DNA of 64,000 bases. Origin: an uncultured bacterium (GTDB taxonomy: Bacteria > Actinomycetota > Coriobacteriia > Coriobacteriales > Coriobacteriaceae). Position numbers and translations under genes: made by a program. The notes below the pieces were generated by a model. The model saw only the letters and a program-made list of their open reading frames with translations. It did not search any database and was not told where the DNA came from. This document shows positions 7,328 through 22,878 of this stretch, piece after piece (within the stretch, counting starts at the first letter, position 1; the number at the start of each line of letters is the position of its first letter). Location of the stretch: NCBI GenBank assembly GCA_905215505.1, contig CAJMPU010000008.1, positions 1 to 64,000 on the forward strand, written 5' to 3'.

Positions 7328-9427
7328 TTAGGCGTTCTTGCTCATGACCTCGTCCACGATGGACTTGGGCGCGGGCTCATAAGAGTCGAACTGCATCGTG
7401 TAGGATGCACGGCCCTGGGTCTGGGAGCGAAGGTCGGTAGCGTAACCGAACATCTCGCCCAGCGGCACCTTGGCACGGATGAGCTTGCTGTTCTTGCGAT
7501 CCTCCATGCCCTCGATCTTGCCGCGGCGACCGGAGAGGTTGCCCATAACGTCGCCCATGTACTGCTCGGGGGTCTCGACCTCGACAGCCATGATCGGCTC
7601 GAGCAGCTGCGGGTCGGACTTCTTGAGGGCGTCCTTGATAGCCATGGAACCGGCGATCTTAAAGGCGGCCTCGGAGGAGTCGACCTCGTGGTAAGAACCG
7701 TCGAACAGGGTGACCTTAACGTCGAGGACCGGGAAGCCGGCGATAACACCGGTGTTCAGGGCCTCCTGGATGCCCTTGTCGATGGACGGGATGTACTCCT
7801 TGGGCACGACGCCGCCGACGATAGCGTTGACGAACTCGTAGCCGAAGCCCTCCTCCATCTTCTCGAGCTTGATGACGGCGTGGCCGTACTGACCGCGACC
7901 ACCGGACTGACGGACGAACTTGCCCTCAGCCTTCTCGACGTCGTGACCAGCGGTCTCGCGGTAGGCAACCTGGGGCTTACCAACGTTAGCGTCAACCTTG
8001 AACTCGCGGAGCAGACGGTCGACGATGATCTCGAGGTGCAGCTCGCCCATGCCGGCGATGATGGTCTGGCCGGTCTCGTGGTTGGTGGACACCTGGAAGG
8101 TCGGGTCCTCCTCGGCGAGCTTGGTCAGAGCCAGGGACATCTTGTCCTGCTCGGCCTTGGTCTTGGGCTCGATGGCAACGTCGATAACGGGCTTAGCGAA
8201 CTCGATCTTCTCGAGGACGATCTCCTTGCCCTCGGCGCACAGGGTGTCACCGGTGGTGGAGTTCTTGAATCCGACGCAAGCGACGATGTCGCCGGCGGCA
8301 GCGTCGTCACGGTCGATACGCTCGGCGGCGTTCATCTCGAGGATGCGGCCGAGGCGCTCGCGCTGACCGTTGGAAGCGTTGACAACGTAGGAGCCGGACT
8401 CGGCGCGGCCGGAGTAAACGCGGACGTAGGTGAGCTTACCGACGAACGGGTCGGTCATGATCTTGAAGACCAGGCCGGAGAAGGGCTCGTCGAAGGAAGG
8501 ATGACGCTGGATCTCCTCGCCGGTGTCCGGATCGGTACCGGTGACGGCCTCAACGTCGAGCGGGCTGGGCAGGTAGTCGACGACAGCGTCGAGCAGCTCC
8601 TGGACGCCCTTGTTCTTGTAGGCGGAGCCCACGAAGACGAGGTTGAGCTCGTTGGCCAGAACGCCCTTACGCAGAGCAGCCTTGAGCTCCTCGACGGTGA
8701 AGTCCTCCTCCATGAGGATCTTCTCCATGAGCTCGTCGTCAAAGCTGGCAGCAGCGTCGAGGAGCTCCTCGCGCTTGGTGGCAGCGATGTCGGCGAACTC
8801 AGCCGGGATCTCGTCCATCGGCTCGGGGTAGGTCATGCCCTTCTCGTCGGCCTTGAAGTCCCATGCAGTCATGGTGACCAGGTCGATGACGCCCCAGAAG
8901 TTGTCCTCGGCGCCCATCGGGACCTGAGCGGCCACGGCGTTAGCGTCGAGACGATCCTTCATGGTCTCGATAGCGTTGAAGAAGTCAGCGCCCACGCGGT
9001 CATACTTGTTGATGAAGGCGATGCGGGGAACGTTGAAGGTAGAAGCCTGACGCCAAACGGTCTCAGACTGGGGCTGAACGCCGGCAACGGCGTCGAAGAC
9101 GGCGACAGCGCCATCGAGGACGCGCAGGCAGCGCTCGACCTCGGCGGTGAAGTCAACGTGGCCCGGGGTGTCGATGATCTGGATGCGGTAGTCCTTGCCG
9201 TCCTTGTTCCAGAAGCAGGTGGTAGCAGCGGAGGTAATGGTTACGCCGCGCTCCTGCTCCTGAACCATCCAGTCCATGGTGGCAGCGCCCTCATGGACCT
9301 CACCGATCTTGTGGGTCTTACCGGTGTAGTAAAGAATACGCTCGGTCGTGGTGGTCTTACCGGCATCGATGTGGGCCATGATGCCGATGTTACGGGTATC
9401 GGAAAGCTTGTACTTAGGCTTAGCCAT
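7328..9427 (-). CDS. fusA: translation elongation factor G
   Basis: A 699-residue EF-G that drives ribosomal translocation and works with RRF in recycling. The GTPase motifs are intact: AHIDAGKTTTTERIL (G1), the switch region GVTITSAATT, DTPGHVDF (G3) and NKYD (G4). The length and order of the five domains fit the family. It lies between rpsG (19-base gap) and rpsJ (60-base gap) in the str operon. It is fusA and not a tetracycline-protection protein, since context and switch regions are canonical. Confidence 0.98.
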   Translation of the reverse strand: MAKPKYKLSDTRNIGIMAHIDAGKTTTTERILYYTGKTHKIGEVHEGAATMDWMVQEQERGVTITSAATTCFWNKDGKDYRIQIIDTPGHVDFTAEVERCLRVLDGAVAVFDAVAGVQPQSETVWRQASTFNVPRIAFINKYDRVGADFFNAIETMKDRLDANAVAAQVPMGAEDNFWGVIDLVTMTAWDFKADEKGMTYPEPMDEIPAEFADIAATKREELLDAAASFDDELMEKILMEEDFTVEELKAALRKGVLANELNLVFVGSAYKNKGVQELLDAVVDYLPSPLDVEAVTGTDPDTGEEIQRHPSFDEPFSGLVFKIMTDPFVGKLTYVRVYSGRAESGSYVVNASNGQRERLGRILEMNAAERIDRDDAAAGDIVACVGFKNSTTGDTLCAEGKEIVLEKIEFAKPVIDVAIEPKTKAEQDKMSLALTKLAEEDPTFQVSTNHETGQTIIAGMGELHLEIIVDRLLREFKVDANVGKPQVAYRETAGHDVEKAEGKFVRQSGGRGQYGHAVIKLEKMEEGFGYEFVNAIVGGVVPKEYIPSIDKGIQEALNTGVIAGFPVLDVKVTLFDGSYHEVDSSEAAFKIAGSMAIKDALKKSDPQLLEPIMAVEVETPEQYMGDVMGNLSGRRGKIEGMEDRKNSKLIRAKVPLGEMFGYATDLRSQTQGRASYTMQFDSYEPAPKSIVDEVMSKNA

Positions 9428-9446
9428 GTTAGTTCCTTACCTTAAC

Positions 9447-9920
9447 TTACCAACGATAGTGAGAGAACGCGCGGTTGGCCTCGGCCATCTTGAAGACGTC
9501 CTCACGCTTCTTGACGGAAGCGCCCAGGCCGTTGGAGGCGTCGAGGATCTCGTTGGCGAGACGCTCGGCCATGGTCTTCTCCTTGCGAGCGCGGGAGAAG
9601 TTGACGATCCAGCGGATACCCAGAGCGGTGGAACGACGGGAGTTGACCTCCATCGGGACCTGATAGGTAGCGCCGCCGACACGCTTGGGCTTAACCTCGA
9701 GCGTGGGCTTGACGTTGTCCATAGCCTTCTTGAAGGTAGCGAGAGCGTCGCCACCCTCAGACTTCTCGGCAACGATCTCGAAAGCGGTGTAAACGATGCG
9801 CTCAGCGGTGGCCTTCTTGCCGTCAAGAAGGACCTTGTTGATGAGCTGAGTCACCAGGCGGTTGTTGTAAACGGCGTCAGGCTGAACCTCACGACGATTA
9901 GCTGCTGCACGACGCGGCAT
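9447..9920 (-). CDS. rpsG: 30S ribosomal protein S7
   Basis: A 157-residue S7, which nucleates assembly of the 30S head. It begins MPRRAAANRREVQPDAVYNN and has the GGATYQVPMEV and NRAFSHYRW blocks expected of S7. Length is normal. It follows rpsL by 73 bases and precedes fusA. ATG at 9920 follows AAGGAG. Confidence 0.97.
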   Translation of the reverse strand: MPRRAAANRREVQPDAVYNNRLVTQLINKVLLDGKKATAERIVYTAFEIVAEKSEGGDALATFKKAMDNVKPTLEVKPKRVGGATYQVPMEVNSRRSTALGIRWIVNFSRARKEKTMAERLANEILDASNGLGASVKKREDVFKMAEANRAFSHYRW

Positions 9921-9993
9921 GTGAAATCTCCTTAAGTGTCTACCGTGCGGCGCTTAGGCGGCACACGGCGAAAGTATCAAAACGTTATCTGGC

Positions 9994-10371
9994 TTATTTA
10001 GCCTTGGGGCGCTTAGCACCGTACTTGGAACGGGCCTGCATACGGTTCTGGACCGGAGCAGCGTCGTAGGCGCCACGGATGACGTGATAACGGACACCAG
10101 GGAGGTCACGGACACGACCGCCGCGGACGAGCACGATGGAGTGCTCCTGCAGGTTGTGGCCCTCACCCGGGATGTAAGCAGTAACTTCGATGCCGTTGAC
10201 AAGGCGAACACGGGCAACCTTACGAAGAGCCGAGTTCGGCTTCTTGGGGCTCGTGGTGAAGACGCGGGTGCACACGCCGCGCTTCTGGGAGTTGTGCTGC
10301 AGAGCAGCGTTCTTGGACTTCTTGGGCACGGAACGACGGCCCTGGCGAACCAGCTGGTTAATAGTAGGCAA
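9994..10371 (-). CDS. rpsL: 30S ribosomal protein S12 (arginine at the streptomycin-determining codon 88)
   Basis: A 125-residue S12 of the decoding centre. It begins with TTG at 10371 after AAGGAG and reads MPTINQLVRQGRRSVPKKSK. The conserved TTSPKKPNSALRK loop is normal, with lysine at 43. In the second loop the sequence is GGRVRDLPGVRYH: residue 88 is Arg where most bacteria have Lys. Lys-to-Arg at this site is a known streptomycin-resistance change in other species. It may be the lineage's wild type, and the ribosome may be naturally less sensitive. First gene of the str operon. Confidence 0.97.
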   Translation of the reverse strand: MPTINQLVRQGRRSVPKKSKNAALQHNSQKRGVCTRVFTTSPKKPNSALRKVARVRLVNGIEVTAYIPGEGHNLQEHSIVLVRGGRVRDLPGVRYHVIRGAYDAAPVQNRMQARSKYGAKRPKAK

Positions 10372-10464
10372 AGCGTACTCCTTCTCGAATGATTCCAGCT
10401 TTCTGTAAAGTGCAACGGCTTGAATCGAGGGGTCAGCATCCCCCTACGAAACACGCAGTTCGAT

Positions 10465-10493
10465 AGGATACGTGGCGTTAGCTGTGCCGTCAA
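10465..10493 (-). promoter_or_regulatory. promoter of the str operon (rpsL-rpsG-fusA-rpsJ)
   Basis: On the minus strand TTGACG (10488-10493) and TATCCT (10465-10470) are separated by 17 bases. This predicts a leader of about 85 bases before the TTG start of rpsL. Good match to the housekeeping sigma-70-type consensus. Confidence 0.65.
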
Positions 10494-10578
10494 CAGACCA
10501 CGCCGCCGGGCGTATCCCAAAATTGGCACATTTCCGCAAAGCCTACACAAAAGGAATCCCCTCCTGTGCGCGGGGGGC

Positions 10579-10717
10579 GGATTCCCGGGCCGGGCGGCGC
10601 AGGGGTTAAGTTTGCTGCTCTACAGTCCTGGCTCGCACGGAGGCCACATTAAGTGGCCTCCGGCTCGTGCGGAACTCGCGACAAACTTAACCCCTGCGCC
10701 GCCCGGCCCGGGAATCC
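10579..10717. repeat. large nested hairpin element, copy 1
   Basis: Two perfect 36-bp inverted arms (10579-10614 and 10682-10717) enclose 67 bp. In the middle is a second palindrome at 10639-10661, GGAGGCCAC-ATTAA-GTGGCCTCC, flanked by GCTCGCACG and GGCTCGTGCGG. The core is nearly the same as in copy 2 at 23652-23835, including AGTCCTG before it and CGTTACCT after the right arm. The long arms, however, are unrelated in sequence between the two copies. No ORF of interest lies inside. It sits upstream of the str operon promoter. Confidence 0.9.
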
Positions 10718-10740
10718 GACGTGCTCGTCGGGGCAACGTT

Positions 10741-10783
10741 ACCTGCCAAAAAGGGACAGGTTTATTTTGGTCGGTTTTATCTG
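10741..10783 (+). repeat. short interspersed palindromic repeat, family B copy 1
   Basis: The block centred on CCAAAAAGGGACAGGTTTA, then TTTTGG-TCGGTTTTATCTG. The same block is at 39486-39530 and, inverted, at 12690-12726. This copy and the 12690 copy point towards each other around the ECF sigma operon. Confidence 0.8.
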
Positions 10784-10848
10784 GGGAAACGTCGCGCTCC
10801 AACGGTGATCTGCTCTCACCTGTCGCATGGAAATCGGCGGCGCTTTCG

Positions 10849-10969
10849 GAAGTATGCGGCAAATTCTGGACCCGCCGAGCGCACCGGGGTTTTGCGATAA
10901 TAAACCCTCAGGTAGAGCGCTTGAGCATATACGGTGTGGTCGACCCATCAAGATTTTGCCGCATACTTC
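10849..10969. repeat. MITE-like element with 15-bp terminal inverted repeats
   Basis: GAAGTATGCGGCAAA at 10849-10863 is repeated in perfect inversion at 10955-10969, enclosing about 91 bp with no coding capacity. No clear target-site duplication was found. It lies between the family B repeat and the terminator of the anti-sigma-like gene. It could be a small non-autonomous element or just a long-loop hairpin. Confidence 0.5.
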
Positions 10970-11013
10970 AGGAATGCAGGCGAATATCGTGCGGTCTAAC
11001 CGCCCATTTACCG

Positions 11014-11047
11014 CAAAGAAGGCCGCTTCCCCTAGTAGAAAGCGGCC
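11014..11047 (-). terminator. terminator of the ECF sigma operon
   Basis: On the minus strand GGCCGCTT and AAGCGGCC (arms 11040-11047 and 11021-11028) form a hairpin followed by TTCTTT. It begins 8 bases after the end of the downstream gene. Confidence 0.75.
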
Positions 11048-11054
11048 CCAAATC

Positions 11055-12131
11055 TTACGAATAGACGATGGTAAAGGGTTCCGACGTTTCGGCGCCCCCT
11101 GTTGAAGTGCAGCGTGTGCCTTCGAGCGTTACTGAAACCACTTGGTCGACATCAATCAACTTCGTTGGCACCCAAATGTTCTCTCCGCTATTGCGTCCCA
11201 TCGAAACATAGAAATTGTACGCCCCTGCGTCGTCATCTTCGATAATCTGCTCTGACCCATCCTTGTAGGTGACGGTCAGTTTATGATCAACTGCTTCATA
11301 GCCCAGATCATCGATGTGCGTCTGGATGGAAAACGGACTGATCTCGAGAGGCGAGTCATCGGAGCGGAGTTCTTTTGTATCGACGTGCGCTCCGACGTTA
11401 AACTCTGGCGTCGATACCTCGATCACCTTCGCATCCTCACCTTTGCCCTCCGTCCAACTGATATTCCAGGTGACCGCATGTCGTAAATCTCGATCGCGAT
11501 TCCAAGATGCAAAGTACATCGTGCCATTAATGACAGTATCGCTTGATGTGTCTTTATCAATGGTGCAGCGTGTATCAGCCCATTCCTCGCCGAAGTTCAT
11601 GCTGGGTGTACTGACGCCCCCTTCTTCTTCACCATAGAGAACAAGTTCGCCAAGCTCTGCCGCCGGCTTGTAGTAGTTAACGCCATTCGGATTGGACAAT
11701 GTAAACGTCACAGCACCGCAACCGTTCTCGTCGATTGCCATCTCATGAATGTCGAGCGTATAGCCGTTGCCCTCGACGGACAGATTGACCTTCTGGACTG
11801 CACCCTCCAGGCTTTGGGGCGCGATACCATCACCAAACTCTCTGGAGTAGGTATATTTCGTCCCCGACGAGCCGCCATTTGTCCAGGTAACGGACTCACC
11901 GTTGCCATGGTTTCCCCAGGCAGAGGCAAAATAACTGGAATTGACAACAGCGTAGGCGACCCCTCCGGTCGCCAGCACTCCGGCAAGACATCCGATTACG
12001 GCAACATACAGAGGCTTCGCGTGACCCTTTCGGCGAAGCGGCTCGCCAGCAGCGGCATAAAGAACACGGTCAGCAAGATCGCTATCGGCTTGGACGGACT
12101 CGAAGGCCTGCTTGATCTGGTTGGATTTCAC
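11055..12131 (-). CDS. single-pass membrane protein coupled to ECF sigma factor; probable anti-sigma or sensor protein
   Basis: A 358-residue protein. Residues 1-38 are a polar cytoplasmic segment, about 41-63 a transmembrane helix (YVAVIGCLAGVLATGGVAYAVV), and the rest a large extracytoplasmic, beta-rich region. This is the layout of DUF4179-type proteins encoded next to ECF sigma factors, but no zinc anti-sigma motif is visible. The start is GTG at 12131 after AGGAGGG, overlapping the sigma gene by 50 bases, which implies coupled translation. Most likely it holds the sigma factor at the membrane or senses envelope conditions (inference). A second pair of the same layout is at 45119-46790. 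Confidence 0.8.
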   Translation of the reverse strand: MKSNQIKQAFESVQADSDLADRVLYAAAGEPLRRKGHAKPLYVAVIGCLAGVLATGGVAYAVVNSSYFASAWGNHGNGESVTWTNGGSSGTKYTYSREFGDGIAPQSLEGAVQKVNLSVEGNGYTLDIHEMAIDENGCGAVTFTLSNPNGVNYYKPAAELGELVLYGEEEGGVSTPSMNFGEEWADTRCTIDKDTSSDTVINGTMYFASWNRDRDLRHAVTWNISWTEGKGEDAKVIEVSTPEFNVGAHVDTKELRSDDSPLEISPFSIQTHIDDLGYEAVDHKLTVTYKDGSEQIIEDDDAGAYNFYVSMGRNSGENIWVPTKLIDVDQVVSVTLEGTRCTSTGGAETSEPFTIVYS

Positions 12132-12600
12132 GGTCGCCCTCCTCTAGGATGAACTTGAGCTTCGATCTGCCGCGAGCTAAACGCGTTCGAACGGTCGCGG
12201 CTGGCACATGCAGTAACTCGGCAATTTCTGAAGTCGAGAAGCCCAGATAGTAATAGAGCACGATAGGAATACGGAATCGCTCCGGAAGTCGCATAACGTC
12301 TGACAGGACCGCCTTGGTCTCCTCCTGCGCCGTCGAAAGCGAATCGGCCAGATTCTCAATATCCTCCACGCGCCTCCACGGCTTTCGAAAGAGCGATTTG
12401 CATTCATTGATCGTGACCCGGATAAGCCATCGACGAAGATGTTCCCAACTCTCAAATTGTGTTTCCCATTTGAGCAACTTAAGAAAGACATCTTGAGCAA
12501 CATCGTCGGCATCGGCGCGATCGCGCAGGTACGTCAATGCGATTCGAAACACGACATCCCGGTGATCTTCGACCGCCTGTCTAAATGCTTGTTCTTCCAT
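12082..12600 (-). CDS. ECF-family RNA polymerase sigma factor
   Basis: A 172-residue sigma factor with region 2 at about residues 10-75 (FRIALTYLRDRADADDVAQDVFLKLL) and region 4 at about 105-155 (PIVLYYYLGFSTSEIAELLHVPAATVRTRLARGRSKL). There is no sigma-3 domain, as expected of ECF factors. ATG at 12600 follows GGAGG by 5 bases; a GTG two codons upstream is less well placed. It probably activates its own operon through the element at 12651-12677. Function unknown; an envelope or antibiotic stress response is plausible from the membrane partner. Confidence 0.9.
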   Translation of the reverse strand: MEEQAFRQAVEDHRDVVFRIALTYLRDRADADDVAQDVFLKLLKWETQFESWEHLRRWLIRVTINECKSLFRKPWRRVEDIENLADSLSTAQEETKAVLSDVMRLPERFRIPIVLYYYLGFSTSEIAELLHVPAATVRTRLARGRSKLKFILEEGDREIQPDQAGLRVRPSR

Positions 12601-12650
12601 AATCACCTCCCGGTGACGTTAATGGTTCTCGATGAGGCCCTCACCATAGA

Positions 12651-12677
12651 TACGCTCTTGTCGGGCGAAATGTTTCA
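12651..12677 (-). promoter_or_regulatory. candidate ECF-type autoregulatory promoter
   Basis: On the minus strand TGAAAC (12672-12677) and CGTA (12651-12654) are 17 bases apart, about 50 bases before the sigma start codon. TGAAAC-N16-CGTA is the SigW-type consensus in Bacillus; here the spacer is one base longer. No comparable site was found in front of the second ECF operon at 45.1 kb. Confidence 0.55.
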
Positions 12678-12689
12678 AATTCAAGCATG

Positions 12690-12726
12690 AAAAAACCGAC
12701 CAAAATAAACCTGTCCCTTTTTGGCA
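12690..12726 (-). repeat. short interspersed palindromic repeat, family B copy 2 (inverted)
   Basis: Inverted copy of the 10741-10783 repeat: CCGACCAAAATAAACCTG then TCCCTTTTTGGCA. It starts 13 bases upstream of the ECF promoter, so the sigma operon is bracketed by inverted copies about 1.9 kb apart. Confidence 0.8.
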
Positions 12727-12767
12727 AGGGATCAACGGAACGCAACAGGTTGAGCATACGCAAGCGA

Positions 12768-12867
12768 GCGGCCCCCAGAGCGTACAAGGTGGCATGAAAA
12801 AGGCAGGGCATTGACCTTTTGGTCATGCCCTGCCTTTTGAATGACAGATTGTAGCTCTGGGGGCCGC
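12768..12867 (-). terminator. nested double hairpin terminating rpoB-rpoC
   Basis: The inner stem (12797-12816 with 12821-12838) is a strong GC-rich hairpin flanked by A and T runs and can terminate in both directions. It lies about 75 bases after the rpoC stop. An outer 14-bp perfect stem (12768-12781 with 12854-12867) encloses it. The nested design resembles the large elements at 10.58 and 23.65 kb, but the core is unrelated. Confidence 0.8.
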
Positions 12868-12911
12868 GCAGCGACGGAGGTCGCCGCCGTTCGTTAGAAC
12901 GGCGGAACTAA

Positions 12912-17390
<4,479 letters not shown>

Positions 17391-17396
17391 AGTCAA

Positions 17397-20888
<3,492 letters not shown>

Positions 20889-20961
20889 CAGGTTTTTCCT
20901 CCTTCACGGAAATGCTCGGTGGGTTGGCGAGGCATAGCTTCGCCAGTTATCGCAACCTAAT

Positions 20962-20989
20962 AGTTTATCAGGTACCGACCGTTGGGCAA
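20962..20989 (-). promoter_or_regulatory. candidate rpoBC promoter
   Basis: Minus strand TTGCCC (20984-20989) and TAAACT (20962-20967) with a 16-base spacer, about 75 bases before the rpoB start. It makes sense because a terminator after galU separates rpoBC from rplJL. The -35 match is weak. Confidence 0.4.
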
Positions 20990-21066
20990 GAAAAGCCTTG
21001 ACGCGATTGAGTTTTTGGAGTAGCAAAGATTTTCGACAGAAAACACGCAGGTAGATATATGTGTAT

Positions 21067-21080
21067 CGAACATCTGTTCA
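21067..21080. promoter_or_regulatory. LexA/SOS-box-like palindrome upstream of rpoB
   Basis: CGAACATCTGTTCA matches the Gram-positive LexA (DinR) box CGAAC-N4-GTTC closely. A further inverted pair CTGTTCA / TGAACAG overlaps it at 21074-21098. It lies in the 233-bp region between the galU terminator and rpoB, about 180 bases from the rpoB start. Regulation of rpoBC by LexA would be unusual; a chance match is possible. Confidence 0.4.
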
Positions 21081-21121
21081 TATATTTTCTGTGAACAGAG
21101 AGCCGGCAATCGCAGCTCTTA

Positions 21122-21155
21122 TAAAAAACGGGCGCGAACCGAAGTCCGCGCCCGT
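21122..21155 (-). terminator. galU terminator
   Basis: Minus strand stem ACGGGCGCG / CGCGCCCGT (21147-21155 with 21128-21136) around a 10-base loop, followed by a T run. It begins about 20 bases after the galU stop codon. Confidence 0.9.
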
Positions 21156-21175
21156 AAATGTCGATGCCCGAAGGC

Positions 21176-22084
21176 TTACTTGCGCATCAATCCGCCGCGC
21201 TCGTCGATAGCGTCCCAGAAGGCATCGGCAAAGCGGGGGTCGCTTGCAGCCATGAGGGCGTTGGTGGCCATCCAGCCAGAGGGAGTGCCGGTGTCGTAGC
21301 CCGACAGCGGGTCGATGACGACCGCATACATGGCCTCGCGGTCGAGCGAACGGGCCATGGCGTCGGTGAGCTGGATCTCGCCGCCCTTGCCGGCCTGCTG
21401 ATCTGCCAGCAGGTCCATGACCAGCGGGCTCAGCAGGTAGCGACCGACGATGTACAGGTTGGACGGAGCAGCCTCGGGAGCGGGCTTCTCAACCAGACCG
21501 CCGATACGCCAGACAGCGCCCGGCTCGGCATCGGCAACGTCCTCGGCGCCCTCGAGCGAACCGACGCGCTCGCCGGCGATAACGCCGTAGCGGCTGACTT
21601 CCTCGGGCGAGCAAGCAGCGACGGCGATAACCGAAGCGCCACCGTGCTCCTTGGAAACGGCGAGCATCTTGTCGCAGATATCGCGGTTAGGCACAACGTA
21701 GTCGCCCAGAAGAACCAGGAAGTTCTCCCCTGCCACGGCGTCGGCAGCAGAGCGAATAGCATGGCCGAGGCCCTTGGGCTCGTACTGATAACGGAAGTCG
21801 ACCGGCATACCGCCAGCGTGGGCGACGGCATCGGCATAGGCGTTCTTGCCGCGCTCGCGCAGCAGGTTCTCGAGCGAACGGTCGGGCTGGAAGTAGTTCA
21901 GCAGCTCGGGCTTGCCGGGAGAAGTAACGATGATGGCGTCGTCGACCTCCTCGGGGTCGAGTGCCTCCTCGACGACGTACTGAATGACGGGCTTGTCGAG
22001 CACCGGCAGCATCTCTTTGGGCGTGCACTTGGTGCCAGGCAGAAAACGCGTGCCAAGACCGGCGGCGGGGATGATTGCCTTCAT
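21176..22084 (-). CDS. galU: UTP--glucose-1-phosphate uridylyltransferase
   Basis: A 302-residue nucleotidyltransferase that makes UDP-glucose from glucose-1-phosphate and UTP for cell envelope polymers and galactose use. It starts MKAIIPAAGLGTRFLP and has the GTK-PKEMLPVLDKPVIQYVVEEA signature and the QYEPKGLGHAI block. ATG at 22084 is chosen over upstream codons because the family sequence begins there. It sits between rplL and rpoB, an unusual place, with its own promoter and terminator. Confidence 0.95.
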   Translation of the reverse strand: MKAIIPAAGLGTRFLPGTKCTPKEMLPVLDKPVIQYVVEEALDPEEVDDAIIVTSPGKPELLNYFQPDRSLENLLRERGKNAYADAVAHAGGMPVDFRYQYEPKGLGHAIRSAADAVAGENFLVLLGDYVVPNRDICDKMLAVSKEHGGASVIAVAACSPEEVSRYGVIAGERVGSLEGAEDVADAEPGAVWRIGGLVEKPAPEAAPSNLYIVGRYLLSPLVMDLLADQQAGKGGEIQLTDAMARSLDREAMYAVVIDPLSGYDTGTPSGWMATNALMAASDPRFADAFWDAIDERGGLMRK

Positions 22085-22335
22085 GTTATTCAAAGATCCT
22101 TTCGCAGGCGCAAAAGCGCCCCATGCGTGCGGCACACAGCCGCAGACCAAATTGCGATACCCAAGCATCTTACCGCTGGAACTATATGTCGCTACAAGGC
22201 AGAGACAATTCTTCAGCAGGTCAACGCAAATTATTGCTCGAATGGTGCAATTTTATTGCCCAACGGCAGGGCACCCGATACGACGCAAATCACAGAACAT
22301 GGCAGTTTGAGCAACCGATGCCGAGGGACCGAAAA
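22085..22335. other. intergenic region between galU and the rplL terminator
   Basis: No gene is seen. The galU leader and promoter (22181-22208) account for part of it; the rest is AT-richer than its surroundings and has no repeat or hairpin that stands out. Confidence 0.6.
22181..22208 (-). promoter_or_regulatory. galU promoter
   Basis: Minus strand TTGTCT (22203-22208) and TATAGT (22181-22186) with a 16-base spacer, giving a leader of about 90 bases. Confidence 0.5.
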
Positions 22336-22371
22336 ACAAAAAAGACGGGGCTCGCAATGCGAACCCCGTCT
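22336..22371 (-). terminator. rplJL terminator
   Basis: Minus strand AGACGGGG / CCCCGTCT stem with loop, followed by TTTTTTG. It starts 28 bases after the rplL stop, so rplJL is a separate unit from rpoBC. Confidence 0.9.
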
Positions 22372-22398
22372 GCAAAGAAATCTGGCGAGAAAGCCTGA

Positions 22399-22776
22399 TT
22401 ACTTGAGGGTGACAGCAGCGCCAGCAGCCTCGAGCTTCTCCTTGGCAGCCTCGGCGTCCTCCTTCTTGGCACCCTCGAGAACGGCCTTGGGAGCGCCCTC
22501 GACGACCTCCTTGGCCTCCTTCAGGCCAAGGTTGGTGAGCTCACGGACGGCCTTGATGACCTGGATCTTGTTGTCGCCGAAGCCCTCGAGCACGACGTCA
22601 AACTCGGTCTTCTCCTCGGCCTCAGCAGCGCCAGCAGCGGGAGCGGCGACAACAGCGGCCGGAGCAGCGGCGGAAACGCCGAAGGTGTCCTCGATAGCCT
22701 TAACGAGCTCGGAAGCCTCGAGAAGGGTCATTTCCTTAAGAGCATCGATGATCTCATCGGTGGTAAGCTTAGCCAT
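22399..22776 (-). CDS. rplL: 50S ribosomal protein L7/L12
   Basis: A 125-residue L7/L12 stalk protein that recruits translation factors. It has the N-terminal dimerisation helices (MAKLTTDEIIDALKEMTLLE), an Ala-rich hinge and the C-terminal domain FDVVLEGFGDNKIQVIKAVR. ATG at 22776 follows an AAAGGA site. It follows rplJ by about 100 bases. Confidence 0.97.
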   Translation of the reverse strand: MAKLTTDEIIDALKEMTLLEASELVKAIEDTFGVSAAAPAAVVAAPAAGAAEAEEKTEFDVVLEGFGDNKIQVIKAVRELTNLGLKEAKEVVEGAPKAVLEGAKKEDAEAAKEKLEAAGAAVTLK

Positions 22777-22878
22777 TTCTAAGTCCTTTCGGTTTCCGTG
22801 TCTGTGCACGGAGATCAGTTAAAACACGGCGCGAATGCGCCAGGGGTGCGGCGTTGCCGCCGCGGGTGAAAACAGCGA

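Noticed and set aside
17391..17396. TTG at 17396 as the rpoC start
   Set aside because: Only 3 bases from the AAGGAG site; the GTG at 17390 has normal spacing.
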